From Actinomarinicola tropica (lineage in GTDB: Bacteria; Actinomycetota; Acidimicrobiia; Acidimicrobiales; SKKL01), in assembly GCF_009650215.1 (NCBI RefSeq), contig NZ_CP045851.1, forward strand, positions 969,189 through 1,033,188: a stretch of DNA of 64,000 nt. Direction: 5' to 3'. Under the pieces are notes generated by a model. It was not told the DNA's origin. It saw only the letters and a program-made list of their open reading frames with translations, and did not search any database. Position numbers and translations under genes: made by a program. This document shows positions 7,672 to 18,960 of the stretch, piece after piece. The stretch's first letter is position 1. Every line of letters starts with the position of its first letter.

Positions 7672-8862
7672 ATGAGCGAGGGCGCTTTCCCCGAGGGCTT
7701 CGAGTGGTCGACCGCGACGGCGGCGCACCAGATCGAGGGCGGCAACTGGAACAGCGACTGGTGGCGGTGGGAGCACACCCCCGGCTCCGGCGTCGTCGAG
7801 CCGAGCGGGGACGCCTGCGACAGCTGGCACCGCTGGGAGGAGGACGCCGACCTCGTCGCGGAGATGGGCCTCGGCGCCTACCGCTTCTCGGTCGAGTGGG
7901 CGCGCATCGAGCCGGAGGACGGCGAGGTCTCCGTCGCCGCGCTCGACCACTACCGCCGGGTCTGCGAGGGGCTGCGCGACCGGGGCATCGCGCCGGTGGT
8001 CACCTTCCACCACTTCACCACGCCGCGCTGGCTGGCCGACCGTGGCGGGTGGGAGGACCCGTCCACCGTCGAGCGGTTCGCGACCTACGCCCACCACGTC
8101 GCCGAGCACCTCGCCGACGTCATGGGGCGGGCGTGCACGATCAACGAGCCGAACATCGTCGCGAGCATCGGGTGGGGCCACGGCGCCTTCCCGCCCGGCG
8201 TCCGGGACTGGGACCGGGCCCGCGCCGTGCAGGAGGTCTTCGTCGACGCCCACCGGGCTGCCGTCGAGTCGATCCGCGCCGCCGCACCCGGCGTCCCCGT
8301 CGGCCTCACCCTGTCGATGGCCGACTACCAGGCGGTCGACGGGGCCGAGGAGAAGATGGCGCGTCGCCGGCGCGCGATGGAGGACGTCTACCTCGAGGCC
8401 GTCGACGGCGACGACTTCGTCGGCGTGCAGGCCTACACCCGCGAGCGCATCGGGCCCGGCGGCCAGCTCGGACCGGAGGAGGGCGTCCCCGTGCTCCCCA
8501 TGGGCTACGAGTACTGGCCCCAGTGCCTCGAGGCCACCGTGCGCCGGGCCTGGGAGGTCACCGGGGGGCGGGTGCCCCTGCTCGTCACCGAGAACGGCAT
8601 CGGCACCGACGACGACGCCCAGCGCATCGAGTACCTGCACGCCGCGCTCACGGGCCTGCTTCGGACGATCGCCGACGGGATCGACGTGCGGGGCTACACC
8701 TGCTGGAGCCTCCTCGACAACTTCGAGTGGGCCTACGGCTACGGACCGCGCTTCGGGCTCGTCGAGGTCGATCGCCGCACCTTCGAGCGTCGCCCGAAGG
8801 CGTCGGCCCGCTGGTTCGGCAGCGTCGCCCGGAGCAACGCGCTGGCGCCCGTCCCCGGCTGA
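7672..8862 (+). CDS. Glycoside hydrolase family 1 beta-glycosidase
   Basis: A 396-residue GH1 enzyme that hydrolyses beta-glucosides or beta-galactosides by a retaining mechanism. The N-terminal signature FPEGFEWSTATAAHQIEGG is present; the acid/base Glu is E159 in TINEPN and the nucleophile is E307 in VTENG. C-terminal WSLLDNFEWAYGYGPRFGLVEVD is also diagnostic. It is shorter than the typical 440-480 residues of the family, mostly through shortened loops after the first third. No signal peptide, so cytoplasmic. No sugar transporter is adjacent, so the physiological substrate is unclear. Confidence 0.93.
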   Translation: MSEGAFPEGFEWSTATAAHQIEGGNWNSDWWRWEHTPGSGVVEPSGDACDSWHRWEEDADLVAEMGLGAYRFSVEWARIEPEDGEVSVAALDHYRRVCEGLRDRGIAPVVTFHHFTTPRWLADRGGWEDPSTVERFATYAHHVAEHLADVMGRACTINEPNIVASIGWGHGAFPPGVRDWDRARAVQEVFVDAHRAAVESIRAAAPGVPVGLTLSMADYQAVDGAEEKMARRRRAMEDVYLEAVDGDDFVGVQAYTRERIGPGGQLGPEEGVPVLPMGYEYWPQCLEATVRRAWEVTGGRVPLLVTENGIGTDDDAQRIEYLHAALTGLLRTIADGIDVRGYTCWSLLDNFEWAYGYGPRFGLVEVDRRTFERRPKASARWFGSVARSNALAPVPG

Positions 8863-8901
8863 CCGGTCGGGAACCGGTCGGCCGGGGTCGGGCCGCGCCG
8901 C

Positions 8902-11057
<2,156 letters not shown>

Positions 11058-11067
11058 GCGTGCGTCC

Positions 11068-11089
11068 CGTCGGCGGTGGTCAGCCGACG
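11068..11089. terminator. Shared hairpin between convergent genes
   Basis: CGTCGGC and GCCGACG with an eight-base loop between the VOC gene and the convergent esterase gene. It overlaps the esterase stop codon and could serve both directions. Confidence 0.4.
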
Positions 11090-11937
11090 TCCGGGGCGGC
11101 GTCGACGGCGGCGATCACCTCGGCGGCCGACTCGTCGTTGCCGGGCACGAGGTAGCGGTCGAGGAACAGCAGCATCTCCGCGGCGCACTGGCGTCCGAAC
11201 GCCGGCTGGGCGTCGAAGGCATGGGGCTGGTCGGCGTACATGTGCAGCTCGACGGGCACCTTGGCCTCGACGAGCGCCTCGTACATGCGGATGCTGGCCA
11301 GCGGCGGCACCGTCTCGTCGGCGGTCCCGTGGATCAGCATCGTGGGCGGGAAGTCGGCGGTGACGTGGCTCAGGGGCCCGGCGAGTCGGGCGACCTCGTC
11401 GTCGCCCTCCTCGGTGAGGGCGAGGAGGGGCACGGCGCCGCGCTCGCGCGGCCCGGCGGAGAAGAGGGTCGGCGGGTAGATGGCGAGGGCTGCCGCGACG
11501 TGCGTGCTCACACCCGGGTTGCCGCCCTCGCCCTCGAAGGCCGCGACGTCCTGGGTGCCCGCGGCGAGCAGCGCGAGGTGCGCGCCGGCCGAGTTCCCCT
11601 CGATGGCGATGCGCTCGGGATCGATCCCCAGGCGGTCGGCGTGGGCCCGGACCCACCGGATGGCCGCCTTCACGTCGTGGATCTGCGCCGGCCACGGTGC
11701 CTCGGGGGTGAGGCGGTACTCGGGTGCGATGCAGACGTAGCCCTCGCTCCCGAGGAGGATGCCGTAGCCCCGGAGCTGGGTGCGGTCGCCCTGCCGCCAC
11801 GCACCGCCGTGCACGAGGATCACCGCGGGCGCCCGCTCCGCCCCGCCCGGCGGCGTGTAGACGTCGCAGCGCAGGTCGCGCCCGCCGCCCACGCCGAACA
11901 CGACGTCGGTCTCGATCTGGACGCGGCCCTCGGTCAC
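11080..11937 (-). CDS. Alpha/beta hydrolase (hormone-sensitive-lipase-like esterase)
   Basis: 285 residues. The oxyanion-hole motif HGGAW, the nucleophile elbow GNSAGAH with the catalytic Ser, an Asp in HGTADETVP and a His in ADQPHAFD complete the esterase triad of the alpha/beta_hydrolase_3 / BD-FAE group. There is no signal peptide. The start is GTG behind a GGGGGAAG; no ATG lies nearby in frame. It probably cleaves short acyl esters. It converges with the VOC gene and is divergent from the GGDEF gene. Confidence 0.88.
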   Translation of the reverse strand: MTEGRVQIETDVVFGVGGGRDLRCDVYTPPGGAERAPAVILVHGGAWRQGDRTQLRGYGILLGSEGYVCIAPEYRLTPEAPWPAQIHDVKAAIRWVRAHADRLGIDPERIAIEGNSAGAHLALLAAGTQDVAAFEGEGGNPGVSTHVAAALAIYPPTLFSAGPRERGAVPLLALTEEGDDEVARLAGPLSHVTADFPPTMLIHGTADETVPPLASIRMYEALVEAKVPVELHMYADQPHAFDAQPAFGRQCAAEMLLFLDRYLVPGNDESAAEVIAAVDAAPDVG

Positions 11938-12069
11938 GTGGCTTCCCCCGGTCGGTGCGTGTCGGACACGTCGCGCAGTCTCCCACGAGGCGGTGTCGGA
12001 GGTCACAGGAGACCGTCGTCCGAGCCTCATGTACGGCGTCCGGTAGCCGATCGTGGAGGTGTGGCCACG

Positions 12070-14118
12070 ATGGAGGACGGCACGTCCGCGGCACGCCAGG
12101 GAGCTGCACCGCGCATCCGGGTCGCCGGGCGCCTCTTCCGTTGTGTCGTCGGGTACGTCCACGAGGCGATGGGGATCGACGCCGTCGACCGCCTCGAGGG
12201 CGAGACCGGGATCGGACGTGCCGCGCTCACGCCGGAGTTCGACCAGGAGTGGCGCGACGCGTCGGAGCTGGCCCAGGTGGCCGACGTCGCCGCCCGCCTG
12301 TGCGGCGACCCCGAGATCGGCCGCCGGGCGGGGGAGTACTCGTTCGGGATCCAGACGTCGATCCACCCGCACCTGCTCGCCGCGGGCAGCGTCGCCGGTG
12401 CGCTGCGCCAGGCGGTCAACCTCAGCGGCCGGACCCGCACCGACTCGGGCTTCAAGGTGGTCGAGGAGACCGACACGTCGATGACCGTGGTCGACACCGC
12501 CGCGAGCAACGCCACCCGGCTGGGCTGCGCGATGTCCTCGGGCTACTGGTCGCAGGTGCCCTCCCTCTTCGGTGCCCGCGGGGTCGCGGCCGAGCCGGAG
12601 TGCGTCACGCGCGGCGACAAGCGGTGCGTCCACCGGATCAGCTGGAGCGGCGAGGTGAAGGTCGGCGCCGAGGTCCTCGAGCGGTCGCGCAGCCGCGTCG
12701 AGTCGATGACGGCCCGCTTCGAGCAGATGCACGCGCTGGCCGCGGAGCTGGCGGCGCAGGAGTCCGTCGCCGACCTCCTGCAGCTCGTCGCCGAGCGCCT
12801 CGGCTCCTCGGTCACCGCCCCGTCGGCGGTCGTGATCGTCCGCATGGCCGACGCCGAGCCGCCGTCGCTCGGTTGGAGCGGCATGGACGAGTCCGATGCG
12901 CAGGAGCTGCTCCTCGCCCACGAGATGGGAGTGTTCGACGAGCAGGACGACGCCGTGATCTGCGTCGAGTTCCGCACGCCGCGCCGCCTCTACGGCCACG
13001 CCCTCGTCTTCAACCAGCCCGACACCGCGTTCGGGGCGGCCGACCGCCGGATGGTCCAGGCCTTCGCCGACTTCGCCACCGCGGCGATCGAGACCGCGGC
13101 CGCCCTGGAGTCGGCCCGGATCGAGCGCGACACCGCCTCGTCCCTGCTCGGCCTGGCCCGCACCCTCGCCGAGGTGGGCAGCACGGCCGAGATCGCCCAG
13201 CGGATCGCTGAGGCCGTGCCGACGGTCGTGCGGTGCGATTCGGCGTCGGTGCTGATGTGGGATTCGATCGACGGCACGATGACGATCACCGGCTCGTGGC
13301 CCGACCCGCCCGACGACGACCACCCGCCGGTCGTCGTCGCGGAGATGGCGCTGGCCTCGCGCCTCGTCGCCGAGCAGCAGCCGGTCGCGATGGCCACGTC
13401 GGACACCACCGGCGCGGAGCGGGCGTCGCTCGACCGCTACGGCGTGCGTCAGGTCGCCGCCGCTCCGATCCTCGTGCGCGGCGAGCTCCTCGGCATGGTC
13501 GCGGCCTTCTCCCGGGACGACGACGCCCGGCCGGCACTGATGCTCGAGCGCCTCGAGGGCCTGGCCGACCACGCCGCCACCGCGCTCGACAACAGCCGGC
13601 TCCTCGACGAGGTCCGCCACCGCGCCCTCCACGACGCCCTCACGGGGCTCCCGAACCGGCGCCTCGCCGAGGACCGCGTCCGCCACGCCCTCGAGCTGGC
13701 AGAGCGCTCGGACCGCTGGGTCACGCTGCTGTTCGTCGACCTCGACGAGTTCAAGGCCGTCAACGACGAGCTCGGCCACGCCGCCGGCGACGAGCTGCTG
13801 CGCGACGTCGCGCTCCGCCTGCGGTCGTGCATCCGCTCGAGCGACACGGTCGCGCGCCTCGGCGGCGACGAGTTCCTCGTCCTGCTCGAGAACACGAGCG
13901 GCGACGAGGACGGTTCCCGGGTGGCGGAGAAGATCCTGGCCGCCCTCGGCGAGCCCTTCGTGATCGGCGGCCGCATCGCACGGGTGTCCGCCAGCATCGG
14001 TCTCACCTCGGCCCCCGGTCGGGGCACGGGGTACGACGAGCTGCTCGGCCGAGCCGACCAGGCCATGTACGAGGTGAAGCGCCGCGGTCGCGACGGTTGG
14101 GCGGCGTTCGCGGGCTGA
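12070..14118 (+). CDS. Diguanylate cyclase with V4R-like and GAF sensory domains
   Basis: 682 residues. The first ~200 residues resemble the V4R/heme-NO-binding-associated sensory domains of actinobacterial cyclases, ending in [15 protein letters not shown] with two Cys that could bind a ligand. Two GAF-like regions follow (about 225-345 and 355-515), then a GGDEF domain with an intact GGDEF at residue 598 and the inhibitory RxxD site (R589-D592) five residues before it. It should make cyclic di-GMP with product inhibition. No EAL domain and no membrane segment. The ATG at 12070 has GGAGGT nine bases upstream. Confidence 0.9.
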   Translation: MEDGTSAARQGAAPRIRVAGRLFRCVVGYVHEAMGIDAVDRLEGETGIGRAALTPEFDQEWRDASELAQVADVAARLCGDPEIGRRAGEYSFGIQTSIHPHLLAAGSVAGALRQAVNLSGRTRTDSGFKVVEETDTSMTVVDTAASNATRLGCAMSSGYWSQVPSLFGARGVAAEPECVTRGDKRCVHRISWSGEVKVGAEVLERSRSRVESMTARFEQMHALAAELAAQESVADLLQLVAERLGSSVTAPSAVVIVRMADAEPPSLGWSGMDESDAQELLLAHEMGVFDEQDDAVICVEFRTPRRLYGHALVFNQPDTAFGAADRRMVQAFADFATAAIETAAALESARIERDTASSLLGLARTLAEVGSTAEIAQRIAEAVPTVVRCDSASVLMWDSIDGTMTITGSWPDPPDDDHPPVVVAEMALASRLVAEQQPVAMATSDTTGAERASLDRYGVRQVAAAPILVRGELLGMVAAFSRDDDARPALMLERLEGLADHAATALDNSRLLDEVRHRALHDALTGLPNRRLAEDRVRHALELAERSDRWVTLLFVDLDEFKAVNDELGHAAGDELLRDVALRLRSCIRSSDTVARLGGDEFLVLLENTSGDEDGSRVAEKILAALGEPFVIGGRIARVSASIGLTSAPGRGTGYDELLGRADQAMYEVKRRGRDGWAAFAG

Positions 14119-14154
14119 GGCGACCCCCTCGTCTTGAGCCGGCGGCCGTGCGTG

Positions 14155-14170
14155 GTGGACACTTGTCCAC
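14155..14170. promoter_or_regulatory. Palindrome upstream of acyl-CoA dehydrogenase
   Basis: GTGGACA and TGTCCAC arms separated by CT, 53 bases before the start codon, with TACAGCTATTCG directly downstream as a possible -10 region. A compact dyad of this size is typical of TetR-family operators, which often control fatty-acid or sterol catabolism genes. No regulator is encoded next to it. Confidence 0.45.
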
Positions 14171-14223
14171 TACAGCTATTCGGACCCACGGACCACAGGT
14201 GCGTGGACCAGACGAGGGACGAC

Positions 14224-15549
14224 ATGACTGATCTTGCAGATCGCAGCCCGTCGACGGGGGACCCGGTCGACGAGGTGAACGCCTGGCTCGAGGAGAACTG
14301 GGACCCCGACCTCACCGTGGCGGAGTGGTGGGACCGCCTCGGCAACTCCGGCTGGGCCCACCCGAGCCTCCCCGAGAACGCCTACGGCAAGGGCCTGTCG
14401 CGTGGTGACGCCGTGCGCGTCCAGCAGGCCATCGCCGAGTTCGGTGCCCTGGGCGCCCCGGGCGGCCTCGGCCTCCTGCTCGCCGCCCCGACGATCACCA
14501 CCCACGGCACGCCCGAGCAGATCGAGCGCTACGTGAAGCCGATCGTCACCGGCCAGCAGGCCTGGTGCCAGCTCTTCTCCGAGCCCGGCGCCGGCTCCGA
14601 CCTCGCCGGCCTCAACGCCCGCGCCGTCCAGGACGGCGAGGAATGGATCGTCAACGGCCAGAAGGTGTGGACCTCCGGCGGCCAGATCGCCGACATGGGC
14701 ATGCTCATCGCCCGCACCAACCCCGAGGTGCCGAAGCACCAGGGCATCACCTACTTCGCCATCGACATGCACCAGCCGGGCATCGAGATCCGCCCGCTGC
14801 GCGAGCTCACCGGTCGGGCGATGTTCAACGAGGTCTTCATGACCGACGCCCGGGCCGAGGACGCCGCCGTCATCGGCGGGCTCCACAACGGATGGGCCGT
14901 CGCCAACACCACCCTCATGTTCGAGCGTGCCGGCCTCGGTGCCGGTGGCTCGGGCGGCGGTTCGATGGCGTCGCCGGGCACGGTCGCCGGTGACCTCGAC
15001 AAGCGGGCCGGCGACTTCGTCGGCAGCAACCGTCGCCGCTCCGCCGACCCCACCCCGGAGTCGTCGGGCTCGCGCCGTGGCAACCCCTACGTCGAGCTCG
15101 CCCGCTCCAAGGGCAAGGACACCGATCCGCTGGTCCGCCAGCAGCTCGCGAAGCTCCACACGCTGACCGAGATCGCCAAGTACCACAGCCTCCGCTCGAA
15201 GGCCGCCCGTGCCGCCGGCCAGCCGGACATCCCGGGCCTGCCGAACATCGCGAAGCTCTCGATGTCGGACATCCTGCGCCTCCAGCGGGACCTCGGCCTC
15301 GGGCTGCTCGGGCCCATGGGCACGCTGCACGCCTACACCGCCGAGCAGGGCAAGAAGCTCGCCGAGGCCACCGGCGACCCCTACACCGGCATCTTCACCG
15401 AGGGTGCGCTGTTCGCCCAGGGCCCGCCGATCTACGGCGGCACCGACCAGATCCAGCGCAACATCATCGGCGAGCGCGTCCTCGGCCTCCCGAAGGAGCC
15501 GAACCAGGACAAGGTGCTGCCGTTCAAGGACCTGCCGAAGAACGGCTGA
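14224..15549 (+). CDS. Acyl-CoA dehydrogenase
   Basis: 441 residues, FAD-dependent first step of fatty-acid or related acyl-CoA beta-oxidation. Flavin and substrate motifs include QLFSEPGAGSDLAGL and WIVNGQKVWTSGG, and the C-terminal GGTDQIQRNIIGERVLGLP is characteristic. The position that carries the catalytic Glu in medium-chain enzymes (YEGT) reads YGGT, so the base must come from another helix, as in several FadE-type enzymes. A Gly/Ser-rich insertion lies near residues 235-275. Start ATG with GAGGGA upstream. A palindrome precedes it. Confidence 0.92.
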   Translation: MTDLADRSPSTGDPVDEVNAWLEENWDPDLTVAEWWDRLGNSGWAHPSLPENAYGKGLSRGDAVRVQQAIAEFGALGAPGGLGLLLAAPTITTHGTPEQIERYVKPIVTGQQAWCQLFSEPGAGSDLAGLNARAVQDGEEWIVNGQKVWTSGGQIADMGMLIARTNPEVPKHQGITYFAIDMHQPGIEIRPLRELTGRAMFNEVFMTDARAEDAAVIGGLHNGWAVANTTLMFERAGLGAGGSGGGSMASPGTVAGDLDKRAGDFVGSNRRRSADPTPESSGSRRGNPYVELARSKGKDTDPLVRQQLAKLHTLTEIAKYHSLRSKAARAAGQPDIPGLPNIAKLSMSDILRLQRDLGLGLLGPMGTLHAYTAEQGKKLAEATGDPYTGIFTEGALFAQGPPIYGGTDQIQRNIIGERVLGLPKEPNQDKVLPFKDLPKNG

Positions 15550-15582
15550 TCCTCGGGCTCACGCCCACCAGCTGTCACGTGC

Positions 15583-15610
15583 GAGGGACCGGTCGAGAGG
15601 CCGGTCCCTC
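15583..15610. terminator. Terminator hairpin between convergent genes
   Basis: GAGGGACCGG and CCGGTCCCTC with an eight-base loop, 33 bases after the acyl-CoA dehydrogenase stop and 13 bases from the end of the convergent binding-protein gene. It is symmetrical enough to act both ways; no T tract. Confidence 0.65.
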
Positions 15611-15623
15611 GTCGCGTCCGTGC

Positions 15624-16739
15624 CTACTCGCCGGGCCAGACCAGCTCGGTGCCGTCGTGGACGGCCTCGATGAACGAGTTGTCGAACGCCGCGGCGACGT
15701 CGACCGAACCCGGCTCGATGACGCCCAGCCGCTCCAGGTTCTCGACCTCGGCCGACAGGCGCTCGAGGCTCATGTTGCCGATCGGCTCGTCCTCCGGGGT
15801 CGACGCCAGCACGAGGTCGCGCTCGGTCTCCCAGCGGAACAGCTCGCTCTCCTGCGAGAAGAACAGGTCGGGGTCGGAGCGCTCCAGCGAGGCGGCGACG
15901 GCGCCCTCGGGGTCGTCGATCCCGAACTGGAAGCCCCGCAGCGTGGCCCGGACGAAGTCCTCGACCGCGGTCGGGTGCTCCTCGGCGAAGCCGGTGTTGG
16001 CGGCGATCACGCCGAACGAACCGGCGACGTCGTAGTCGGACGGGTCGAACACCCGGTACTCGTAGCCCTGCTCGTCCAGCTGGCGGGGCTCGTTCGACTT
16101 GTAGACGGGGAGCGACTCGATCTCGGTCTCGAAGAGCAGCACGGGGTTGAAGTCGACGTCGATCTGGGTGATCTCGGACTCGTCGACGCCGGCGGCGGCG
16201 ATCATCGCCCGGATGGAGTAGGGGATCCCGCCCTTCACGCCCATCGGCGCGGAGGTGAGGTCGGCCAGCTCGGTGATGTCGGAGTCGGCCTCGACGATGA
16301 GCTGCTCGACCGGGGTCTTGCCGTACACGATGACCGTCGTGATCTCCGCACCCTCGGCCACGCCCTTGGCCGCCTCGCTGAACGAGCCGACGCCGGCGAG
16401 CTGCACCTGGCCGGCCGAGAGGCTGGCCAGGTTCTGGACCGAGAAGCCGGGCTGGAGCTCGACGTCGAGGCAGAGGTCGTCGTAGTAGCCCTCGGCCTCG
16501 GCGGCCACGACATCGAGGATCGACGCCGCGGCGCCGAAGTCGAAGCCGGTGGCGAAGGTGATCGTGCCCGCCGCCCGGTTGGCCTCGCAGCGGTCGGGAT
16601 CGACCCGCTCGAGGAGCGGGGCGGTCTCCTCGCCGGCGGTGGTGCCCGGCGACGCGTCGTCGCCGTCGTCGCCGCAGGCGGCGAGCAGGAGGAGCGGAGC
16701 GGCGAGGAGGGCAGCGGTGCGGCGCCAGGTGCGGATCAC
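15624..16739 (-). CDS. NMT1/SsuA-type ABC substrate-binding lipoprotein
   Basis: 371 residues. The signal peptide LLAAPLLLLAAC gives a lipobox Cys near residue 20. The body fits the NMT1/THI5, SsuA and TauA group of periplasmic binding proteins that bind nitrate, sulfonates, thiamine precursors or related compounds: TFATGFDFGAAASILDVV, then AAEAEGYYDDLCLDVEL and GIPYSIRAMIAAAGV. No permease or ATPase gene is adjacent on either strand, so it is an orphan here. The GTG start is seven bases from a TAGTGT -10, indicating a leaderless transcript. Confidence 0.85.
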   Translation of the reverse strand: MIRTWRRTAALLAAPLLLLAACGDDGDDASPGTTAGEETAPLLERVDPDRCEANRAAGTITFATGFDFGAAASILDVVAAEAEGYYDDLCLDVELQPGFSVQNLASLSAGQVQLAGVGSFSEAAKGVAEGAEITTVIVYGKTPVEQLIVEADSDITELADLTSAPMGVKGGIPYSIRAMIAAAGVDESEITQIDVDFNPVLLFETEIESLPVYKSNEPRQLDEQGYEYRVFDPSDYDVAGSFGVIAANTGFAEEHPTAVEDFVRATLRGFQFGIDDPEGAVAASLERSDPDLFFSQESELFRWETERDLVLASTPEDEPIGNMSLERLSAEVENLERLGVIEPGSVDVAAAFDNSFIEAVHDGTELVWPGE

Positions 16740-16752
16740 GGGCAGGACACTA
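16740..16752 (-). promoter_or_regulatory. Leaderless promoter of the orphan binding protein
   Basis: On the reverse strand TAGTGT (16752 to 16747), seven bases, then GTG. No Shine-Dalgarno between. Confidence 0.55.
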
Positions 16753-16805
16753 CCGATGCGCCCGCGACCGCCCCCAACCGTCGACCTCCGATCCTGGTCC
16801 CACGC

Positions 16806-16850
16806 GATCGCGCGGATCTGTGTCACCAGACGACACAGATCCGCGCGATC
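16806..16850. repeat. Perfect 19-base inverted repeat
   Basis: GATCGCGCGGATCTGTGTC and its exact reverse complement, separated by ACCAGAC. It lies 28 bases after the SDR stop and about 55 bases upstream of the -10 of the next reverse-strand gene. As RNA it would form one of the strongest stems in the window, so it may terminate the SDR transcript, but no T tract follows in either direction. The length and perfection would also suit a repeated intergenic element. Confidence 0.85.
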
Positions 16851-16878
16851 TACAGGAGCGCGACGCTCTCCGGCTGGG

Positions 16879-17673
16879 CTACTCGGGGAAGGCGATGCCG
16901 AGCTGCTCGAGGCAGGGCTTGGCGTAGGTGACCATGCCGGTGACCGTGGCCGGGTCGCCGGTGCACAGGGCGTGGGCGGCCTCGGCCATGTAGGAGACCG
17001 GCTCGTGGCGGTCCTCCGGGGTGCGCTCGTGGAGCTTGTGGTGGATGACACCCGGTGTGAGGACGAGGCCCGAGGGCGAGACGACGTTGACGGCGATGCC
17101 GTCGGCGTAGACCTCCGACGCGAGGCCGGTGGTGAACCGCTCGAGCGCCGCCTTGCACATGCCGTACACGGTGCCGCCGGTGCCCCCGGCGTAGGGCGGG
17201 CCCTGTGGGTGGCGCCCGGCGCCCGAGGAGATGTTGCAGATCCAGCCCGAGCGGCGCTCCCGCATGCCGGGCAGCACCATCTGGGCCAGCTCGAACGGCG
17301 CGCGGACCTGGACCTCGAACATCAGGCGCCAGTGCCCCTCGTCGAAGGTCTCGACCGGCTCGAAGTACGTGATCGCGGCGTTGTTGACCAGGATGTCGAT
17401 CGGGCCGAGCTGTCGCTCGGTCTCGGCCACCAGGCGCTCCCGGTCCTCCTGCTTGCCGAGGTCCGCGGCGACCGCGACCGCGGTGCCGCCGGAGCCGACG
17501 ATGTCGTTCACCGTGTGGGTGATGCTGCCCGGCAGCGGGTGATCGCCGTCCTCCACCGTGCGCGCCGACACCGCCACCGCCGCACCTTCGCGTGCGAACC
17601 GCTCGGCGATCGCCGCCCCGATCCCGCGGCTGGCGCCGGTCACGAGCGCGACCTTGCCGTCCATCGTCCCCAT
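16879..17673 (-). CDS. Short-chain dehydrogenase/reductase
   Basis: 264 residues of classical SDR type. The nucleotide-binding motif is TGASRGIGAAIAERF near residue 13, NNAA is in DILVNNAAITYFEP, the catalytic Ser is in NISSGAG, and the catalytic Tyr and Lys are in VYGMCKAALERF (YxxxK). NAD(P)-dependent oxidation or reduction of an alcohol/ketone; substrate unknown. The start is the first ATG with AGGGGGGAA upstream; a second ATG lies three codons in. It is divergent from a small membrane protein. Confidence 0.9.
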   Translation of the reverse strand: MGTMDGKVALVTGASRGIGAAIAERFAREGAAVAVSARTVEDGDHPLPGSITHTVNDIVGSGGTAVAVAADLGKQEDRERLVAETERQLGPIDILVNNAAITYFEPVETFDEGHWRLMFEVQVRAPFELAQMVLPGMRERRSGWICNISSGAGRHPQGPPYAGGTGGTVYGMCKAALERFTTGLASEVYADGIAVNVVSPSGLVLTPGVIHHKLHERTPEDRHEPVSYMAEAAHALCTGDPATVTGMVTYAKPCLEQLGIAFPE

Positions 17674-17786
17674 CTGCGTTCCCCCCTGTCGTGCGGCTGT
17701 GCCCGCCCGACGACCCTAACGGCCCCCGACGGGTGCCGTCCGGCTAACGTGCGCCCGTCCGGCGCGGCGAGAGAAGGGCGGCTCCC

Positions 17787-18167
17787 ATGTTCCGAGTGCT
17801 GTTCCCGAGCGTGGGGGCGATCGTGGTGTTCGCGATCTGGCTCTTCGCGGTGTTCGACGTGATCTCCACCGACGAGGTCCTCGTCCGCAACCTGCCGAAG
17901 GTCATGTGGCTCGTGTTCGTGATCTTCGTGCCGCTCGTCGGCTCGATCGCGTGGCTGATCCTCGGCCGCCCCCTCTATGCGGGGTGGCAGCCCGGCGGCC
18001 AGACCCAGGGCGCACCCCGCCCCCGGTACGTCGCCCCCGAGGACCGCCCCGACTTCGGGCGGTCGTCGCCGGGCCCCTCGGCCGAGGATCTGCGCCGGTG
18101 GGAGGACGACCTGGCCCGCCGGGAGCAGGAGCTGCGCCGTCGTGACGAGGACGAGCCGCCGGTCTGA
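17787..18167 (+). CDS. Small membrane protein with PLDc_N domain
   Basis: 126 residues. Two membrane segments occupy residues 5-25 and 35-60, ending VPLVGSIAWLILGRPLY, the hallmark of the phospholipase D N-terminal (PLDc_N) domain, here without any phospholipase domain. The C-terminal half is a charged, Arg- and Glu-rich cytoplasmic helix, possibly a coiled coil (SAEDLRRWEDDLARREQELRRRD). Such stand-alone proteins are common in actinobacteria; function is unknown. TAACGT 37 bases upstream is a plausible -10. Confidence 0.85.
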   Translation: MFRVLFPSVGAIVVFAIWLFAVFDVISTDEVLVRNLPKVMWLVFVIFVPLVGSIAWLILGRPLYAGWQPGGQTQGAPRPRYVAPEDRPDFGRSSPGPSAEDLRRWEDDLARREQELRRRDEDEPPV

Positions 18168-18170
18168 CGT

Positions 18171-18905
18171 TCAGCGATCGGCGCCGGTCCGCGCGCCGGC
18201 GGTGACGATCTCGATCATCGGCGTCCCCGTGCTCCGGGCGGCGAGGCAGCGCATCACCGCGTCGCCGTCCGCGGCGGCGACCTCGACGGTGACCCGGCTC
18301 CGCGGCGCCTCGTCGTCGGGGCGGTCCTCGGGCTCGTGCGTGAGGGTCGCGACCCATCCGCCGACGATCCGAGCCACCTCGTCGACCTCGGCGGTGGGGA
18401 TCGTGGCCCTCACCCGTGCCTGGGCGCCGCGGCCCCTCCGCAGGCGCGGCGTCCGTCGCGGCGCGCGGGGGAGGGTGCGGGGCCCGTCGGTGAGGTCGAC
18501 GACAGCGTCCACCGTCGGGTGTGCGCCGTCGCGTAGGTCGATCTCGGCCGGAACGGGTCGCTCGACGTCGCACCCGAGCTGGGCGGCGAGGTCGAGCGCG
18601 GCCCCCACCAGGTCGTCGACGTCGCGGCGCTGGCCGTCGTCGAGCGTGGCGGTGCCGGTCGCCGCGAACGGCCGGATCGTGTGGTTGGTGCCCCGGACGG
18701 GGTCGGGGGTCGCCCAGTCGATGGCGTCGCGCGGCGGGCTGGCGGGCACGGGGGCCCGCCAGCCGAGACCGGTCCACGCCGCGAAGAGGGCGGTCGGGGG
18801 CCGGCTGCCGTCGTAGTGCACGACGAGGCTCGTCGACGTGCTCGATGCCACCACCGCGACGACCGGCGGTGTCGCACCCGCGCCGCGAGCTTCCGTCTGG
18901 GTCAT
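18171..18905 (-). CDS. Hypothetical protein
   Basis: 244 residues that I do not recognise. No signal peptide or membrane segment is apparent. The N-terminal half looks globular (VVAVVASSTSTSLVVHYDGSR, then WTGLGWRAP and TIRPFAATGTATLDDGQRRDVDDLV); the middle contains a basic Arg-rich linker around residues 145-165; the C-terminal part resembles an alpha/beta unit ending TGTPMIEIVTAG. It converges with the small membrane protein gene, three bases apart. Codon use matches its neighbours, so it is probably a real gene. Confidence 0.6.
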   Translation of the reverse strand: MTQTEARGAGATPPVVAVVASSTSTSLVVHYDGSRPPTALFAAWTGLGWRAPVPASPPRDAIDWATPDPVRGTNHTIRPFAATGTATLDDGQRRDVDDLVGAALDLAAQLGCDVERPVPAEIDLRDGAHPTVDAVVDLTDGPRTLPRAPRRTPRLRRGRGAQARVRATIPTAEVDEVARIVGGWVATLTHEPEDRPDDEAPRSRVTVEVAAADGDAVMRCLAARSTGTPMIEIVTAGARTGADR

Positions 18906-18960
18906 CGATCCGTCCTCGTCGCCGTCGTCCCCGCTCCGCCGACGGGGATCGTACCGAGGC

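Noticed and set aside
8861-8879. Seven-base stem after the GH1 gene as terminator
   Set aside because: The arms are ACCGGT-like and self-complementary, so the stem is weak and common by chance at this GC content.
11938-13779. Long reverse-strand frame continuous with the esterase, opposite the GGDEF gene
   Set aside because: It is a GC-rich antisense frame of His/Asp/Arg-rich composition. Esterase homology begins at the GTG at 11937, and the forward strand encodes a full diguanylate cyclase.
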